Source of the DNA: Platanthera guangdongensis
Taxonomy: Eukaryota; Streptophyta; Magnoliopsida; Asparagales; Orchidaceae
Assembly: GCA_039583875.1 (NCBI GenBank)
Contig: CM077158.1
Span: 126,437,221-126,501,220, forward strand
Direction of reading: 5' to 3'
Length of the DNA stretch: 64,000 bases
Below the pieces are notes generated by a model. It was not told the origin of the DNA and ran no database searches. It saw only the letters and a program-made list of their open reading frames with translations. The position numbers and the translations under genes were made by a program. This document shows positions 41,880 to 53,846 of this stretch, in pieces. Position 1 is the stretch's first letter. Each line of letters opens with the position of its first letter.

Positions 41880-44468
41880 ATAACACCTCCCCTGTAATGA
41901 TCGTATAATATGGGTCCGGCCGGGGCCCCACAACATACAGACGCCACAGCTTTAGCATTAAAAGATGATATAACTACCCATTCTCAAAACTCCATATCTA
42001 ACAACAGCGGAAACAGCAAACAAGAGTAGAAGTTATCCACATACATAAGAGTATCGAAACGGCCTTATGGCCTTACAACAATAGAGAGTCCAAACTCCAA
42101 AAAGTTAACATCAATAACAATGTGCATACATACTCCTCGACTACCTCTGCATGCAAGTCAGAAAATAAAAGCATCAAGCATATAGAGCCACCAAAAATAT
42201 AACTAGGGTAAAACTGGAAACACTTCATAAGGTTTAGGCCCTTTTGGCCAGCGAGCTAGCTCCTGCTTGCGATCCATTCCCTGTAAAAAAATTTGTTGTA
42301 ACGTGGGTCAGCAAAGGCTGACCTCAAACTATGTAACAAACACATCTCCTCCCGGCCGCCCCTAACGGACCCCGGGGTACCCCTCCAACCTGCAAGTCAG
42401 CACTTCGTACCATATACATAAACAAGTAAAACACTAAAAGAACAGGCTTGGATGTCTAAAACAACATGCACGTTTTCTATTGTTGAGCATATAATAAAAA
42501 GGGGCCTACTATGCAGCATGTATGCAAAACCCGGACTTCACCCAAGGCACCCTATTGCGTATGCATCTTGCACATTATCAAACATCTGGGTACTTTCACT
42601 TTCCTCATTGGCATTAAGCCACAAACAAAAGGGGAACTACAATTCCCCTAACGGCATACAAGCCGCCACACGGAACTCTTTCCAAGGCCCCACCCGCTCA
42701 TGGTCTTAGACCCGGGCTTGCCTGCAAGCTCTGACTTCTCATGTCAGGATTCCGTCTAACAAACTGACCGATTCTAAGAACCCTTGCTGGACCCCACCCG
42801 CTCATGGCCTCATTGCCCGGGCTTGCCCAATGCTTGGCGTTCTCGTCAGTCTCACAGAAGGGGACTAGTCTTGTCGGGACACTCTCCACACATGACTTGC
42901 ACGTTACGGGATAGCCAGCCGACCACAGAGACATAGCCTAGCCTTAGCACATCACAATCCAATATCATTCCCACCCCAATCCCTCATTTGTACTGCAACG
43001 TCCCCGCGCTCCAAGGAAACCATCTACCGCCAATGCGGAGCTAACCTTGTCCACCAAGGAAACCATCTACCGCCATTGCGGAGCTAACCTTGTCTGATTC
43101 CGGCTACACGTACTCACTTGAGAAAAGGGGGAAAACACAAACATCACAAACGGCATCTTGCCGCAGTGGATTTCTACAAAATCCTTAAAGCTCGTATGCA
43201 ACATCACCGAGTCGGACTAACGGTCGAGACCACGGCTTCACCCACAATGCCAAATCCACTAGCAGAGCGGATCTCTAATGCAAAAGCATGCCGGGGACAG
43301 ACTCAATCGACCTGGAGGTTCCTCTTGAACAATGGCGACCCAAACCCCTCTCATTTGAGAGATTTGGTACCCAAAAGCTTGAAAGAAAAGATGTTAATCA
43401 CGCATCCTAAATCCAAGAGGAGAAGTGTCGTTACCTTACGACCCCTCGTCCTTGCCATGGGAATTTAGCTGGATGAAAACCACCGCAACGGACTTGACTC
43501 CGCGGATCTGGACTCGGCTTGCGATTTGGGGCTCCGAAGCTTCTACGGCAGCCGGATCTCTCCTTCACCTTCTTCCTTGCTCTCCCTTCTCTCTAAAACT
43601 TAGAAAGAGAGTACTTGATGAAGAATGAGGGTTTCCAAACCTTATTCTCGGACATAACTCAGCAAGGAAATCCCTCTACCATCAGATCTCAATAGAAGGA
43701 AACGAACAGCCACGAACCGAACTTAAAACCAAAACACCTGGGCCGAACACGGCTTGAGACATGCCTGTGTCCAAGGTCGTGTGCCTCAATCGATGCTGAA
43801 ACCATCGTACCCAGAAAAGGACACAGGCTCTGAAAACGCCCGTTTCAAAGATGACACGACCGTGTCATGCAGTACACGCCCATGTGCCTGGGCGTGTTCC
43901 TCCATCGACACAGGACCAAACACAACCCGAGGAGAACATAGGTACTCGACACGCCCGTGTCACATGTGATACGCCCGTGTCCCACACGAACATTCCTGGG
44001 CTCTAGGCCGTGTCTATCCCCTCACACAGCCCGGCCAACAACCCGAGCAGGACACGGCCTGGGACACGCCCGTATCTAAGGCCGTGTTCAAAGTCTCGAC
44101 GATCGTTGACTGCCTTCTTGTCGACTTCGCAGAAAAATTCATCGAACACATGCACGTCACGGCCTTGGAAACGCCCATGTCTCAGGCTGTGTTCACTGTC
44201 TCGACACTTTGTCGAGTGTAGTTCGTCGACTTCCCGGGCTCTCGACGAACCCGAGCACAGCACGGCCATGGATACGCCCGTGTCCTAGGCCGTGTTCAAT
44301 GTCTCGACACTTCGTCGAGACCAAAACATCGACCACATGAGTTCTTCGTTGAACCCGAGCAAGACAAGGCCTGGGACACGCCCGTGTCCTGTGCCGTGTG
44401 ACCCTCACCAAGACCCAAACTTGGCTCTGAACACAGTCCGTCCCTCTTTCAAATTTTGGGGCGTTACA
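41880..44468 (-). repeat. Tekay 5' LTR, about 2.6 kb
   Basis: From near the primer site (plus strand TATAACACCTCCCC, probably a mutated TGTAACACC) to GGGGCGTTACA at 44468. The U3 side (43362-44468) matches the 3' copy. The R-U5 side has no counterpart on the left. It contains a tandem pair of about 42 bp at 43013-43100 (CATCTACCGCCA phrase) and a degenerate repeat at 42690-42850 (CCCACCCGCTCATGG phrase). Confidence 0.7.
43740..44405 (-). repeat. Inverted-repeat array ACACGCCCGTGT / ACACGGCC, Tekay 5' LTR
   Basis: Copy of the array at 33440-34100 with many substitutions, frequently at CG positions. Confidence 0.8.
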
Positions 44469-45646
44469 TGTTTCGCCTCCCCTCCCTTTGTACTAGGATT
44501 CTTGCTTGATTAGGAGAGATATCGGGCTCAATTGAGCCTGATACCACGTGAGTTGTGTGCCATTTTTTCGAGCTTTTGTTCTAGCTCGGGTTCGCCGGAG
44601 GATCCGCCTCTGGTGGCCACATCGTCAGGAAACGCAAGCCACCACCTCAATGGAGGTGGTGGGGAACTAAAGGTCTGTGATTACAGAGTCGCGTGCGTGA
44701 GTTGCACTTGTATGAATCATAACCGCATGCATAACATACATACATATTTAGGTCATACGCACCATATATCTTTATCATATAAATTAGTATGGGCTCTTTT
44801 ATATGATAAGTTACATTTGTGAAACTTTAACTTATAAGTTTGTATGAGCATTCATATAAGTTAAGGTACTCATGTGATGATGGCTTATCAGTAGTTAGTT
44901 TACCTTCTGCTCTGTTCTCTACTTTGTTTACATCACTTCCTTTTAGTAAAGTTCTTTCTTACTTTACTTGTACTATATAGAACTGCTAGAGTCGAGATAT
45001 ACCTGTTATTTCATAATCTTGATAGATTAGATCCATTGTCACCTACCTTCCTTTTTATACCCCTTGTTGTCCTCTGCTTCGTTCTCTCGCTCGGTACCTA
45101 GGAGTCGCCGGGGTGAGCCGAGAACGATAATGGCTTAGAATTTATGACTAACAGTCGGTTGTGACCGTATCATTTTAGGAGCTCGAGGAGATGGAGCACC
45201 ATCATGACCAGCAGGATGAGGTGGCAGGTCGTGAGGAGCTGATACCACCTACAACTACTATTGCAGCCCGGCATCAAGTGATGACACATGTACTGATGAT
45301 AGTTTAGCTTTTGTATAGTTTGACTTTGTGAGAGAGAGGTTTTATATCCATGTACAGGGCATAAGCCCTTTTATCTTTCATTGTACTCATTGTGCACTAC
45401 TGTTGTACTTATATTTTCATATATATATATATGTGATATGTACTGTGATCTTTGTGGACTTGCTAGTTATTGCTACTTGTTATACTTCTATTCTCTATTG
45501 GCTGAAACAGGTTGAATGATCGTACTAGCCGGCAGGATCGGCGTCTTGCGGTGTCGACTAACCCGTGAGTTACTGTCACCGTAAGGCGGTGGTTCTGGGC
45601 ATAAGACCGGGTTACCTCCTCGTAAGGGGAGAGGGGTCTTACAGGC
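44469..45646. other. Unassigned 1.2 kb between the Tekay element and the next LTR
   Basis: No coding frame longer than about 95 codons and nothing recognisable. A purine run AAGGGGAGAGGGG at 45624-45636, 10 bp before the following LTR, could be a polypurine tract. In that case this would be the 3' internal end of a Tekay-like element on the plus strand. Confidence 0.45.
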
Positions 45647-47070
45647 TGTAACACTCCTGATTTTTCGATGTTTACTTACATTCTTTTATTGGCGTAATTT
45701 TGACGTCAGAGCATTACGTTGACGCTTAGTTGGTGGCTACCATTGTCAAAGCGTGATTTTTGCTCGTTGGTATCCGAGGTTTTGGTTTGGGAGTATTAGC
45801 TTAGCTAATTTTTCCTGTGTTTTGATATTCTCTTGCAAGCCGGGGTTCGTTTTGGAACACGGTGGTGCCTTTTCTGAATGTTGGTGTTTTGACTTCGGGA
45901 GATTTTTACCCGAGTTTGGTTTGTCGGATTTTGATTTTGACTTCGCCGCTGGATTTGTAGCATCGATGTTTAGCTACGGTGCGATTTTCATAGAAATCCG
46001 AGTTGATTAGAGGTTTTGGATTAGTTGGATGTTTTATTATTAATAATTATATGATATTACATACTTCGTTATCTTAAAATGATATTATATTATAGTATTA
46101 TGAGATGATATTCAATTATATCATATGTTAAAATATTATAGTGTATATTTGTTGTATATAGTATATAATATATTATCTATGCAATAGTTTATTATTCACT
46201 ATCTTCTTCCCCAAGCCATCAGACCGAGAGTGCGGAAGAAGAAGAATGTGCGACGGGTTTCGCAAGGCCTTCGGCCGTTGATTGTAGGAGCTCTAGTGCC
46301 CAAAATCATCGTCAGAGAGCAGATCCAAATAGCTCTCCCCAAGATCTACGTTTCTACGGTGAGTTTTTCCCATTTCTTGGACTTTTAGAGATTAAGCTAT
46401 GCGGTTTTGACCTTCTCTCCCCTCGAAATGTTTCAGGTTTTACTACTTAGGTGGTTTTGCAGCCAGATCTGTGAGGTGGAATGCTGGTGTTGCCCGAGTT
46501 TGTTAAGGTTTCAGTCAAGTGGCAGCTTTCCCCCTTGCTTGTTCTTTGTTTCCTATTATCTTTATTCTCTCCCTATACAGAAATTAGTATTAGGCTAGGG
46601 TTTGGCCTTTATCAACATGCTGCTTGGTGTGAAACTTCCGGTCAAAGGACATTCGTCGTAATTGAATTGTTAGTCTTGATAGATTGTCGTACATTGAATG
46701 TTTGGCTAAGTTGGATTTATCATTTTTGGCTATTAATAGGTTCTAACCCGCTGATTTCATGTCAGTTAAACCTTATCTAATTCATCGTATATGAGAGTGT
46801 AGATTTCATCGAGTGCACGGGACAATTGGTCTAGGTTAATCCGTCGAATGAAAGACTGATAGACTAAGTATAAACTCGTCATATATGATCGTAATTAAGT
46901 TCAATTGTTAATTATAGTTCTGAGTAAAATAAATCCGTCGAATTAGTGGCTGTAATCTAAAATTTGTCAATTATGAGTGATTAGAGTCGTCAGATATAGG
47001 CTGAGATCTGTTTAAGAAAAATTCGACAAGTTTCAGTAGAAGCAGAGTAAAATTTCGTCTGGTAATTCTG

Positions 47071-47400
47071 GGCATTGAATGGCACTGAGTGTATAGCCTT
47101 AGAGTTGAGTGGCGCTAAGTGTATAGCCTTGGCGTTGAGTGGCGCTGAGTGTATAGCCTTGGCGTTGAGTGGCGCTGAGTGTATAGCCTTGGCATTGAGT
47201 GGTGCTGAGTCTATATCCTTGGCGTTGAGTGGCGTTGAGTGTATTGCCTTGGCGTTGAGTGACGCTGAGTGCATTGCCTTTGCGTTGAGTGGCGCTGAGT
47301 GTATAGCCTTGACGTTGAGTGGCGCTGAGTGTATAGCCTTGGCGTTGAGTGGCGCTGAGTGTATAGCCTTGGCGTTGAGTGGCGCTCAGTTTATAGCCCT
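47071..47400 (+). repeat. 30-bp minisatellite, 11 units
   Basis: Eleven units of exactly 30 bp with core GGCGTTGAGTG / GCGCTGAGTG / TATAGCCTT. As 30 is divisible by three, a frame stays open (ALSGAECIA repeats). That is an artefact of the repeat and not a gene. Confidence 0.95.
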
Positions 47401-47479
47401 TGGCGTTGAGTGTGGCGGAGGATGTTTTGGTGCTAAGTCAAAATCGTTGAGTGTTCTAAATTCAATCAACAAAGCGTTG

Positions 47480-47660
47480 AGTGTCTATGAGACTAAGTAA
47501 AAAAGCGTTGAGTGAAAGCGTTGAGTGTGCTGAATGCACTCAACGTAGCGTTTAGTGAAGGCTGAATTATCGAGTTAGCTGGTTGGCATCGAGCGCGTTG
47601 AAAGCACTCAACGCAACGTCGAGTGTACTCGTCTCTTTTTCCCTGGACTTCGTATTTTAG
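47480..47660 (+). repeat. Inverted repeats GCGTTGAGTG / CACTCAACG
   Basis: Downstream of the minisatellite the same core appears in both orientations, for example GCGTTGAGTG, nine bases, CACTCAACG near 47517-47545, and again near 47595-47630. This LTR therefore also carries hairpin-forming motifs. Confidence 0.75.
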
Positions 47661-47929
47661 GACGATTCGTCGTGTATCTACTGTATTCGTTCAGTATACT
47701 CCACGAATCAGCTTGGACTTAGAAATTTCTCGCCGAATTAAGTTGAATTGGTCGAGTATGGCTTAGAATGATTTTTACTTGGGAACTTTCTTCCTTTATG
47801 CCAAAGGAGAGTACATATGGTTTAGTTGAAGTTATAGGTGTATGGATGCTAAGTATGGCCTTATGTTGGTAGTGGATAAATGACCCCCAACATAGTGCCA
47901 AATTGTGAATCATTACACTGTTGGGCTTT

Positions 47930-48150
47930 TATATTGGACTGTGAGTTGAGTTGGACAGTGTCGCCACCTTCACAGTACCTCGCTTATATATATTGGACTG
48001 TGAGTTTAGTTGGATAGTATGGCCACCTTCACAGCATATTGCTTATATGTTTGGATTGTTGGCTTGAGTAGGTCAATGAGGGCCAACCCTAGTGTCTTGT
48101 TAAGACATTGAACTATCTGGTTGTGTTGGACAATGTGGCCACCGACTCAG
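47930..48150 (+). repeat. Degenerate tandem repeat of about 57 bp
   Basis: Three to four copies built on GGACTGTGAGTT, then GAGTTGGACAGTG, then GCCACCTTCACAG at about 47936, 47993, 48050 and 48110, diverging along the series. Confidence 0.7.
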
Positions 48151-48723
48151 GACTAATTCTTACCGGTGTTAATGATTCCTATGTGTAGAGTTATTAAGTC
48201 TCTTCCCCCGTATTGTACAGATATATGTTATCTTACTTACTTTTGCAGATATTCTCGAAGCATGGCTTCGTTTCGCACTTGGTGCACCCTTTTTACTTTT
48301 GAACTCAATAAGTAAATCTTTTACTATTGTCATATGATTAATTTGCTGAGATTTGACAGTTCCTTATGCTTGGGTAGGTAACCCTTTATTCCTCTTTGGT
48401 TTATTGATAATTTTGATCTTTGTTTACCACTTGTATTTTCATTCTTGCTGATGTGTTCTTTCTTTGAATGCCTCAGGTTTGGAGAAGTAGACGGTTGAGC
48501 GGCTAAAGTTGGTTTTGGCTGATATTCTGCAGTTGTCGTTTCCTCACTGGCTGTGAGGTAGCTGTTGTTGTTTGTTTCCTTTTAGTTAAGACATACATAT
48601 CTTTTAGTGGGTTCGTGTTAGGTTGTTGACCACCACTGGATTATTGTTAAAGTTAAATACTTGCTAGCTATTAAGCTATTTTGTTTGTATGATTTGTCAG
48701 TTTTACTTACTCTTTAGGAAGAT

Positions 48724-48965
48724 TTTATGCTAGATTGCATGTTAGATATTTTAAATTATAAAAATATTACTTTTACCATCTCATACATGTCATCATTCAA
48801 AGCTAAAATCATTATACTTTAATGAACGTACAAACTAGTTTTTATACTTTAATGAACGTACAAACTAGTTTTATGTTAGGTTGCATGTTAGATATTTTAA
48901 ATTATAAAAGTATTACTTTTACCATCTCATACATGTCATCTTTCAAAGCTAAAGTTATTATACTT
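48724..48965 (+). repeat. Direct duplication of about 110 bp with a short tandem at its centre
   Basis: The stretch from GATTGCATGTTAGATATTT to TTCAAAGCTAAA occurs twice (about 48732-48808 and 48880-48953). Between them a 28-bp piece (ACTTTAATGAACGTACAAAC) is repeated in tandem. Confidence 0.8.
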
Positions 48966-49282
48966 GACAACATGAGTTATCCTATGTGGACGTTTATGCT
49001 CATGAAGAAGGTTAACCTTTGTAAACAAACTACTTTTCGCGGAGTATACTTATATTTTTAGTTGTGGAATAGTTGATCCACTGCGCCGAGGGATACAGTC
49101 ATCAAAACTTAACTTGAAACATGTTTTCTCGCATCATAATTTGGCATTTTCATAAAAAGTGCTAGTGTTGGAGTTTGACTGAGCTTCTGCAGTTATCCCC
49201 TGCACGGTGTGGCATCACGATATATGTTTTCTCTTACTCTAATTTACCCCTTTGAAATTCAGAGAAAATCCGGGTTGAAACA

Positions 49283-50501
49283 CAAAGACACACTTCTGAG
49301 GGTTTAGCCGCATCATGAACTTCTACAGGGTGGTGAATGTTTCTTCCAAGTCGAGTAGATGTGAACCCACATCCCTACTCTTCACCATGAGATCATCAAC
49401 ATAAACTTCCAGATTCCTCCCCCTTAATTTTGGAAAACCCGGTCCATCATATGTTGGTACGTAGCTCCTGCATTCTTTAGCCCAAAGGGCATCATCTTAT
49501 AATTGAAGCATCCCTCCCTCGTGATGAACGAGACATATTTGACGTCGAGGGGATGCATTAGAATCTGACGGTAACCTGAAAAAACATCCAGAAAATTCAT
49601 AATAGAAAAAATAAACGGCTGAATCAACCAGCACATCGATCCGAGGCAGAGGGTATCAATTCTTAAGGCATGATTTGTTTAATTAAGAAAAGTCCACACA
49701 CATTCTCCATCTTCCATCTCCCTTTTTTACCATTACCACGTTGGAGACCCAACATGGATACTAGATCTCAGAGACGAAACCTGCTTCGAGGAGCTTTTTG
49801 TCCTTCTTGCGGAGGGCTCCTCCAGCTTGGTGGTGATAGTCCTCATCTTCTAGCGGATAGGACGCATCTTGGGGTCCAGATTCAGATGGTGGCACGCCAC
49901 ATCTGCATCGACGCCTGGCATGTTTTTCGTGCTCCAAGCAAAGATGTCGATGTTCTTTTGGATCAACTCCCGCATCCTCTCCTAATCTTCAGGGCTCAGA
50001 CCGTCGTTGATCTGCACCCTTTCTGCCTTTCCCGCCCTTGTGAAGACCTCCAACTCCATGACCTCCTCTGTCGGCTCCAACCAATACTGCTCCCCGCAGA
50101 CCCTTGTCTCCTCCTCCTGCCCGAACTCTTCCTCCCCACTTGCTTCCTCAACCTCCATTGCCTCCAACAGGCTCTCCCGCGGCTCCACTTCTCCACCCCC
50201 TGGACCTCAACCTCAGCTTCTCCTTCTCCAGCTCCTTCTTCACAGCCTTCTCCCCAGCCTATCCAGGCTTGTTTCCCCATCCTCTACAACCTCCTCATGT
50301 GCTTCCATCTCCTTCTCCAACTCCTACGACTTTACGATCCAAGATATAGTGTTGACGGCTGTCACATAGCACTGTGTAGACACCTTCGGATACCCCCTAA
50401 TCCGAACCTGAACTTCTCCACTGTTGAACTTGAGACATTGATGGAACGAGGAGGGGATGCAATGAAAGGCACTGATGAGGGGCCACCCAAAGATGGCATT
50501 G
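49283..50501 (-). pseudogene. Tat-type gypsy protease-RT fragment
   Basis: On the minus strand from 50501, protease (ISAFHCIPSSFHQCLKF, GYPKVSTQCYVTAVNTISW) is followed by a Gly/Arg-rich low-complexity stretch (about 50280-49990). Then comes RT: DLFAWS, PGVDADVACHHLNLDP, KLLEAGFVSEIQYP, GYRQILMHP, MPFGLKNAGATYQ and LEVYVDDLMVKS, ending at RLNPQKCVF at the LTR border. Several stops and frame changes interrupt it. The NAGATYQ and IPSSFHQCLKF motifs are typical of the Tat/Ogre branch. It is truncated on both sides by other elements. The plus-strand frame over 49670-50536 is a shadow. Confidence 0.85.
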
Positions 50502-50827
50502 TGTTGGGAACCATGTCCACAGTAACCCAGATTTGATGAAATCACCCTGGAACTAAGATGAATTAGGTTGTATTTGATGCTTTGTTTGAGTTATGTGTTT
50601 GCAGGACTCCAATGGGAAGTGTAAACCAATGTCAGTGTACAATAGGTCACCAAACACAGGACCACACGGTGTAATCCCTCATTGTGTGTTCCAAAGTGTT
50701 GACTCATGTGTAGTCTCTCTATTGGGATACACTTCATATTCAAGCTATAGGACTGTGTAAAGACTTGGTGCTGATTCCCTTCTAGTAGAAGAAGAAAATT
50801 GCTGACAGAAATTTTTCTAAGTATTTC

Positions 50828-51601
50828 TCTCGAGTAGGTCCCTAACTACTCGAGTAGATTGCTTGAGATATACTCGAGTGAAACTTCTGAATACTCGAGT
50901 AAGAAAATTTTTCCTCTCGTGAAGTTAAGTAAAACACTCCAGTAGTTCATTCACATACTCGAGTAGCTTACTTAACTACTCGAGTAGATCATTCTTCCTA
51001 CTCGAGTTGCCCAGAATTCAGGTTCCAAACTTTTCTAAGTAAAACACTCGAGTAGTCCAAGTCATATACTCGAGTAGCTCATTCTCTCTCGAGTAGTTCA
51101 TACTCGAGTAGTATATTCTTCCTGTTCCAGATTCATTTTTCCCAGAATTTTTCTAAGTCATTTACTCGAGTAAGTACTTTATATACTCGAGTAAGTCTCG
51201 ACACTGTGTCGAGTAACAATCTTCTCTATGTCGAGTAGTTAAGATATACTCGACTAAGTCTTTCATATACTCGAGAAGATTTCTTTTATCTCAAGTAGTT
51301 AAACCTAACTACTCGAGTAGGTGTTTTCCCGTGTGCAGAATATTTCTAAGTGTTTGTCTCGAGTAGTTCAATTCTGCCTACTCGAGTAGTATAACTTGTA
51401 CTCGAGTAGCTCAACTCCTTCCCGAGAAAATTTTCGTGTACTCGAGTAGATCTTCTAGGTACTCGAGTAGTTGCTTATATGCACTCGAGTAGTTGTCTTC
51501 AAACCTACTCGAGTAGTCATGATTTGTATACCCGAGTATTTTCTCTCTGCTTACTCGAGTAGTCCTTGACCTACTCGAGTAGTTTTATACCTACTCGTGT
51601 A
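50828..51601 (+). repeat. Palindrome array CTACTCGAGTAG, SIRE-4 LTR
   Basis: Several dozen ACTCGAGT or TACTCGAGTA palindromes over about 775 bp, at irregular 10-30 bp gaps. CTCGAG is perfectly palindromic. Decayed units read CTCAAG, CTCGAC or CTCGTG. Confidence 0.94.
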
Positions 51602-51721
51602 TATGACTTCATTTTCTCTGAAATTTCTTCTAAGTCCAGATTTGACAGATTTTCAAATACCGTGATATGATTGGTCCACGTGTACGTCATTAAAACTGAT
51701 TATGACCGTTATTAGTACTCC

Positions 51722-51729
51722 TATAAAAG
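51722..51729 (+). promoter_or_regulatory. TATA box of the SIRE-4 LTR
   Basis: TATAAAAG within CTCCTATAAAAGGCC, about 120 bp after the last CTCGAG unit. Transcription would start near 51755. Confidence 0.7.
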
Positions 51730-52502
51730 GCCTTGTCTAATCGACAAACCCTAATGAGAAAACAGAGCTTTCAAGAAGAAAATTCTTCTGAGTTTTGCAG
51801 CCGTCGCTTTCCAAAATAATCGCTATTTCCTCTCTCTCTCTTCACGAAATGAAAGCCGCCGCCGCCGCTGTTCTTCTCCGGCAAGGGTTTCGATCTTCAG
51901 AGGAAATAGACTGAAAAAGCTCTCCAGATCGAGATCGTTTTTCACATACTCATCATCTGTCCAATCGTGGAAGCAATAAGTTGAGTAGAGAAGCAAGAAG
52001 TTCAGATCTACTGATTGCCGAGAATCCTTCTTCAACTTTTCTGATAAAGCTGCACGCCAAGAAGAAGATTCCAGTTTCTGTTTTATTTTCATATCTGAAT
52101 CAGACGATTTCACTTTTTGTATTTTTCAATACTTGAATTTCTTTTCTGTAGGAGAATTTTTATCCGAGTATAGGAGTTTTCCACTCCGAGTTTGTAGGAA
52201 GGTGTTTCTTCCGAGTTGTAGATCCAGTTGGATTGGATTGAGATTGTAGGAACTTTGTTCCGAGGGTAGGATTGACTTTCAATCCGAGATAGTGGAGTAG
52301 CCGAGTCCAGTTTATTGCTAGATCAGTGAGGGAAAGTGGATGTACCCAAGATCGGGGAACCACTAAAAATCTTGTCTCGTCTGTGATTTTTTAGTAGATA
52401 GATCTGTGCTGTGTTCTAAGATTTTTTATTCCGCAAAAGACGCACAACTCACCTATTCACCCCCTTGTAGGAGATTTAGGTTAACAACTATTATCTTTCA
52501 AT

Positions 52503-52513
52503 TGGTATCAGAG
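52503..52513 (+). other. SIRE-4 primer-binding site, initiator-Met tRNA type
   Basis: TGGTATCAGAG, two bases after the LTR end. Confidence 0.95.
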
Positions 52514-52585
52514 GCAGGTTGATCGTTAAAAGGTTAACACATTGATCAGTTCCTTCATATAGTTGTTAATTGAGATCTATCTATC

Positions 52586-52913
52586 ATGGACAAGGCAAAG
52601 GATTTCGCCAAGCTTCCCCTGTGCAACAAGAACAACTTTCCCATGTGGAAAGAAAGGATCAAATTTTTTATGGAAGCTGTGGATCCAAGGATCTTCATGA
52701 TAGTTGAAGAAGGTCCTTATGTCCATATGAATGTCTCCACTATAGATCCTACCAAGAAGGTTCCAAAGAAGCTGATGGATTTGGACAAGGATGAGATTGC
52801 ACTTGTCTCACTAGATAAGAAAGCTAAAAACATCATAGCAAGCGCAGTTGATGACTCCATGCTGCAAAACTTAATACACTGCCAATCTGCAAAGGAGATG
52901 TGGCAGTCCTTGT
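52586..52913 (+). pseudogene. SIRE-4 gag, first part, interrupted by SIRE-3
   Basis: The ATG at 52586 (MDKAKDFAKL) opens a UBN2-type gag (FPMWKERIKFFMEAVDPRI, LIHCQSAKEMWQSL) and is cut after 109 codons by SIRE-3. The continuation at 63811 is in frame. No other lesion is seen in this part. Confidence 0.9.
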
Positions 52914-53055
52914 GTTGGGTACATTGGAAAATGTGTACCAGATTTGAAGAAGCCTCACCCCACTCAATGATATACATCAAGGTGTATTTGATGTGTTTTG
53001 AGTTTATATGTGCAGATTAAGTAATTGCAGGAAATGCATAAAATTTCTAAGTCCA

Positions 53056-53705
53056 TGTGTCGACACCTAGAGAAGCAGTGTCGACACTTATGAAGGCTTG
53101 TGTCGACATTGAAGAAAAGCTGTGTCGACACTTGGAGTAAATTGTGTCGACACCAGGAAAGGTAGAGTCGACACCAGAAGAGATGTGTCGACACTTACAG
53201 GCAGTGTCGACACACTGGAAGAATTGTCAACATAAATTGTGTCGACACATAGAGGCAGTGTCGACACATAGAGAAGTTTAGTCGACATCAAATGTGTCGA
53301 CACCAGGAGGCTGTGTCCACACTCAGCAAGCTTCAACAAAGTTAAAGTAAAAGAAGTACTTGTGTCGACACAAAGGAGATGTGTCGACACTCAGCAAGTT
53401 TCAACACAAGAAGGCATGTGTCGACACAAAGTAGATGTGTCGACACACAGCAGAATTCAACTAAGTGTTAAAGAAGAAGTACTTGTGTCGACACACAGAA
53501 TCAGTGTCGACACATTCAACAGAAGGCTTGTGTCGACACACAGAATCAGTGTCGACACATTCTGAAGAAGCAGTGTCGAGAAGCTGTTATAACAACACAA
53601 GGAGTTGTGTCGACACCATCAAGGCTAGTGTCGACACTTAGTTCACTTGTGTCGGCACTTAGTCTATTTGTGTCGACACATAATGAAGATCAGTCTCGAC
53701 ACTTT
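53056..53705 (+). repeat. Palindrome array TGTGTCGACACA, SIRE-3 5' LTR
   Basis: About thirty TGTCGACA-type palindromes in about 650 bp, with gaps of about 8-30 bp (AGAGGCAG, AAGGAGA). Decayed copies read GTCAAC, GTTGAC or GTCGGC. Confidence 0.94.
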
Positions 53706-53836
53706 TAGACAGGGACAGTATTTTCAAGAAGTGACTGGATGACTTGACAGCTACCATCTCAGCCGGTCTATTGCAACTATCAGAGCTGTCAGAAGTTTGT
53801 TAGAAACCGGATCAACCGGTTTCCTTGGAGGAAGAC

Positions 53837-53846
53837 TATATAAAGG
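53837..53846 (+). promoter_or_regulatory. TATA box of the SIRE-3 5' LTR
   Basis: TATATAAAGG about 130 bp after the array. The matching site in the other LTR is at 62856-62865. Confidence 0.7.

Larger units (their letters stand above)
33058..44468 (-). mobile_element. Tekay-like chromovirus (Ty3/gypsy), decayed
   Basis: A minus-strand gypsy element with domain order gag, protease, RT, RNase H, integrase, chromodomain. The integrase-then-chromodomain arrangement and LTR ends of the type TGTAACGCCCC indicate a Tekay/Del-type chromovirus. The 3' LTR is incomplete on the left. A 2.9-kb solo LTR sits in the protease. Several in-frame stops show long inactivity. Confidence 0.88.
45647..49282 (+). 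repeat. Tekay-like LTR, plus strand, about 3.6 kb
   Basis: Starts TGTAACACTCC and ends CCGGGTTGAAACA. The last 100 bp (ATCCCCTGCACG, GGCATCACGA, GTTTTCTCTTACTCT) match the same end of the solo LTR at 37476-37560 in reverse, which fixes the type and orientation. No clear 5-bp duplication flanks it (caggc versus caaag), so whether it is a solo LTR or the 3' LTR of a truncated element is open. It holds several internal repeats. Confidence 0.72.
50502..52500 (+). repeat. SIRE-4 5' LTR
   Basis: 1,999 bp, TGTTGGGAAC to ATCTTTCA. Array of CTACTCGAGTAG (50828-51601), TATA box (51722-51729), then R-U5 with the shared SIRE block GTACCCAAGATCGGGGAACC (52333-52352). Confidence 0.92.

Noticed and set aside
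47075..47500. 141-codon frame across the 30-bp minisatellite
   Set aside because: The unit length is a multiple of three, so the frame stays open by construction. It lies within an LTR.
45647..49282. Firm call as a solo LTR
   Set aside because: Flanking 5-mers do not match (caggc versus caaag) and the flanks belong to different sequences. It is listed only as an LTR.
49670..50536. 288-codon plus-strand frame that could be a host gene
   Set aside because: The minus strand encodes recognisable Tat protease and RT motifs. The plus frame is low-complexity Pro/Leu/Ser antisense.
53056..53705. CRISPR-like array of repeats with spacers
   Set aside because: Repeats are 10-12 bp palindromes at irregular gaps inside a plant LTR and are copied in the second LTR. 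No cas genes, and the context is eukaryotic.
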